Below are positions 63,770-64,000 of a DNA stretch of 64,000 bases, piece by piece. The notes under the pieces were generated by a model that saw only the letters and a list, made by a program, of their open reading frames with translations, did not search any database and was not told the origin of the DNA. The translations under genes and the position numbers were made by a program. Positions within the stretch are counted from its first letter, which is position 1. Each line of letters opens with the position of its first letter. Origin of the DNA: Nocardioides luti. Its GTDB lineage: Bacteria > Actinomycetota > Actinomycetes > Propionibacteriales > Nocardioidaceae. The DNA lies in assembly GCF_014212315.1 (NCBI RefSeq), contig NZ_JACKXE010000001.1, forward strand, positions 1,860,001 through 1,924,000, given 5' to 3'.

Positions 63770-64000
63770 GTGACGGCCGGTCAAGTGGAACCTGGCTCGG
63801 CAAGCTCGTCTGGTACGCCAGAACTGGAGGGCAAACAGTTCGTTGACCTCTACGTGGGAGCGCTCAGGTCTGCGCAGCGAGGAGACGTGGACGATGCCAA
63901 TGCGAAGTTGGCCGCAATGCACGCTCTCTCGACCACGCGTCGAGACGGGACGGCACTAGACAGCCACGGCTATCTAACCGCCATGTACTTCGCGCTCAGC
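63770..64000 (+). CDS. Start of an unknown protein, cut by window end
   Basis: GGGAGG lies seven bases before GTG 63770. 77 residues are visible: a Ser/Gly-rich lead and a helix pair (KQFVDLYVGALRSAQRGDVDDANAKLAAMHALSTTRRDG). Open at the right edge; no function can be given. Confidence 0.55.
   Translation, partial: MTAGQVEPGSASSSGTPELEGKQFVDLYVGALRSAQRGDVDDANAKLAAMHALSTTRRDGTALDSHGYLTAMYFALS

Noticed and set aside
60000..64000. Right attachment site of the element
   Set aside because: I looked for the tRNA 3' sequence on both strands in the last 4 kb and did not find it; the right end must be outside.

Overview
The window comes from a high-GC Gram-positive actinobacterium. Gene content (F420-associated zincin, DUF3180 after folK, acyl-CoA oxidase, KstR-type operators, ECF41 sigma factor) and wording of the proteins fit Nocardioides or a close relative; this is inference, since no rRNA or species marker is present.

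Bases 1-44,080 are compact chromosomal backbone. Positions 1-16,200 are a mostly leftward housekeeping block: tilS, a zincin, hpt, ftsH, folE, folP-folB-folK-DUF3180, plus dacB, ppa (rightward), acyl-CoA oxidase and two methyltransferases. Positions 16,200-24,500 hold a RipA-like NlpC/P60 hydrolase, a PAP2 membrane protein, a thiamine ABC transporter (thiB-thiP-ATPase) behind a clear TPP riboswitch, and an ECF41 sigma factor coupled to its carboxymuconolactone-decarboxylase-like partner, with an ECF41-type promoter. Positions 24,500-31,250 hold hydrolases and oxidoreductases; two KstR-like operators mark likely lipid or steroid catabolic units. Positions 31,300-36,400 hold a light-signalling set: heme oxygenase (makes biliverdin), a bacteriophytochrome fused to a SpoIIE-type phosphatase, two STAS antagonists and an RsbW-like kinase. 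Positions 36,400-44,000 hold a peptidase, dehydrogenase, isochorismatase-like hydrolase, MFS exporter with divergent TetR, and a LuxR regulator divergent from a hemerythrin protein. Three intergenic repeat clusters sit at 25,899, 29,111 and 37,264.

At 44,085-44,134 lies the 3' half of a tRNA-Thr(CGU) followed by its terminator, with no 5' half. To its right the base composition drops and gene density loosens: this is an integrative element that runs past the end of the window. It carries a tyrosine integrase and excisionase (60,758-62,220) and what looks like a defence cargo.

The most notable cargo is a ubiquitin-like conjugation operon (49,518-52,829): a double beta-grasp modifier ending in glycine, an E2-like protein, a JAMM isopeptidase with complete metal motif, an E1-like adenylating enzyme, and a 40-residue lysine-rich peptide behind a perfect ribosome binding site. 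An XRE repressor/ImmA protease pair faces it across a promoter with repeated CAAGCA boxes. Nearby are a papain-like protease with a small upstream peptide, an AbiE-like toxin-antitoxin pair with a 14-bp inverted-repeat operator, a GIY-YIG nuclease, a broken HIRAN gene and an Mrr-type nuclease. The nuclease genes share a tryptophan/proline-rich N-terminal module.
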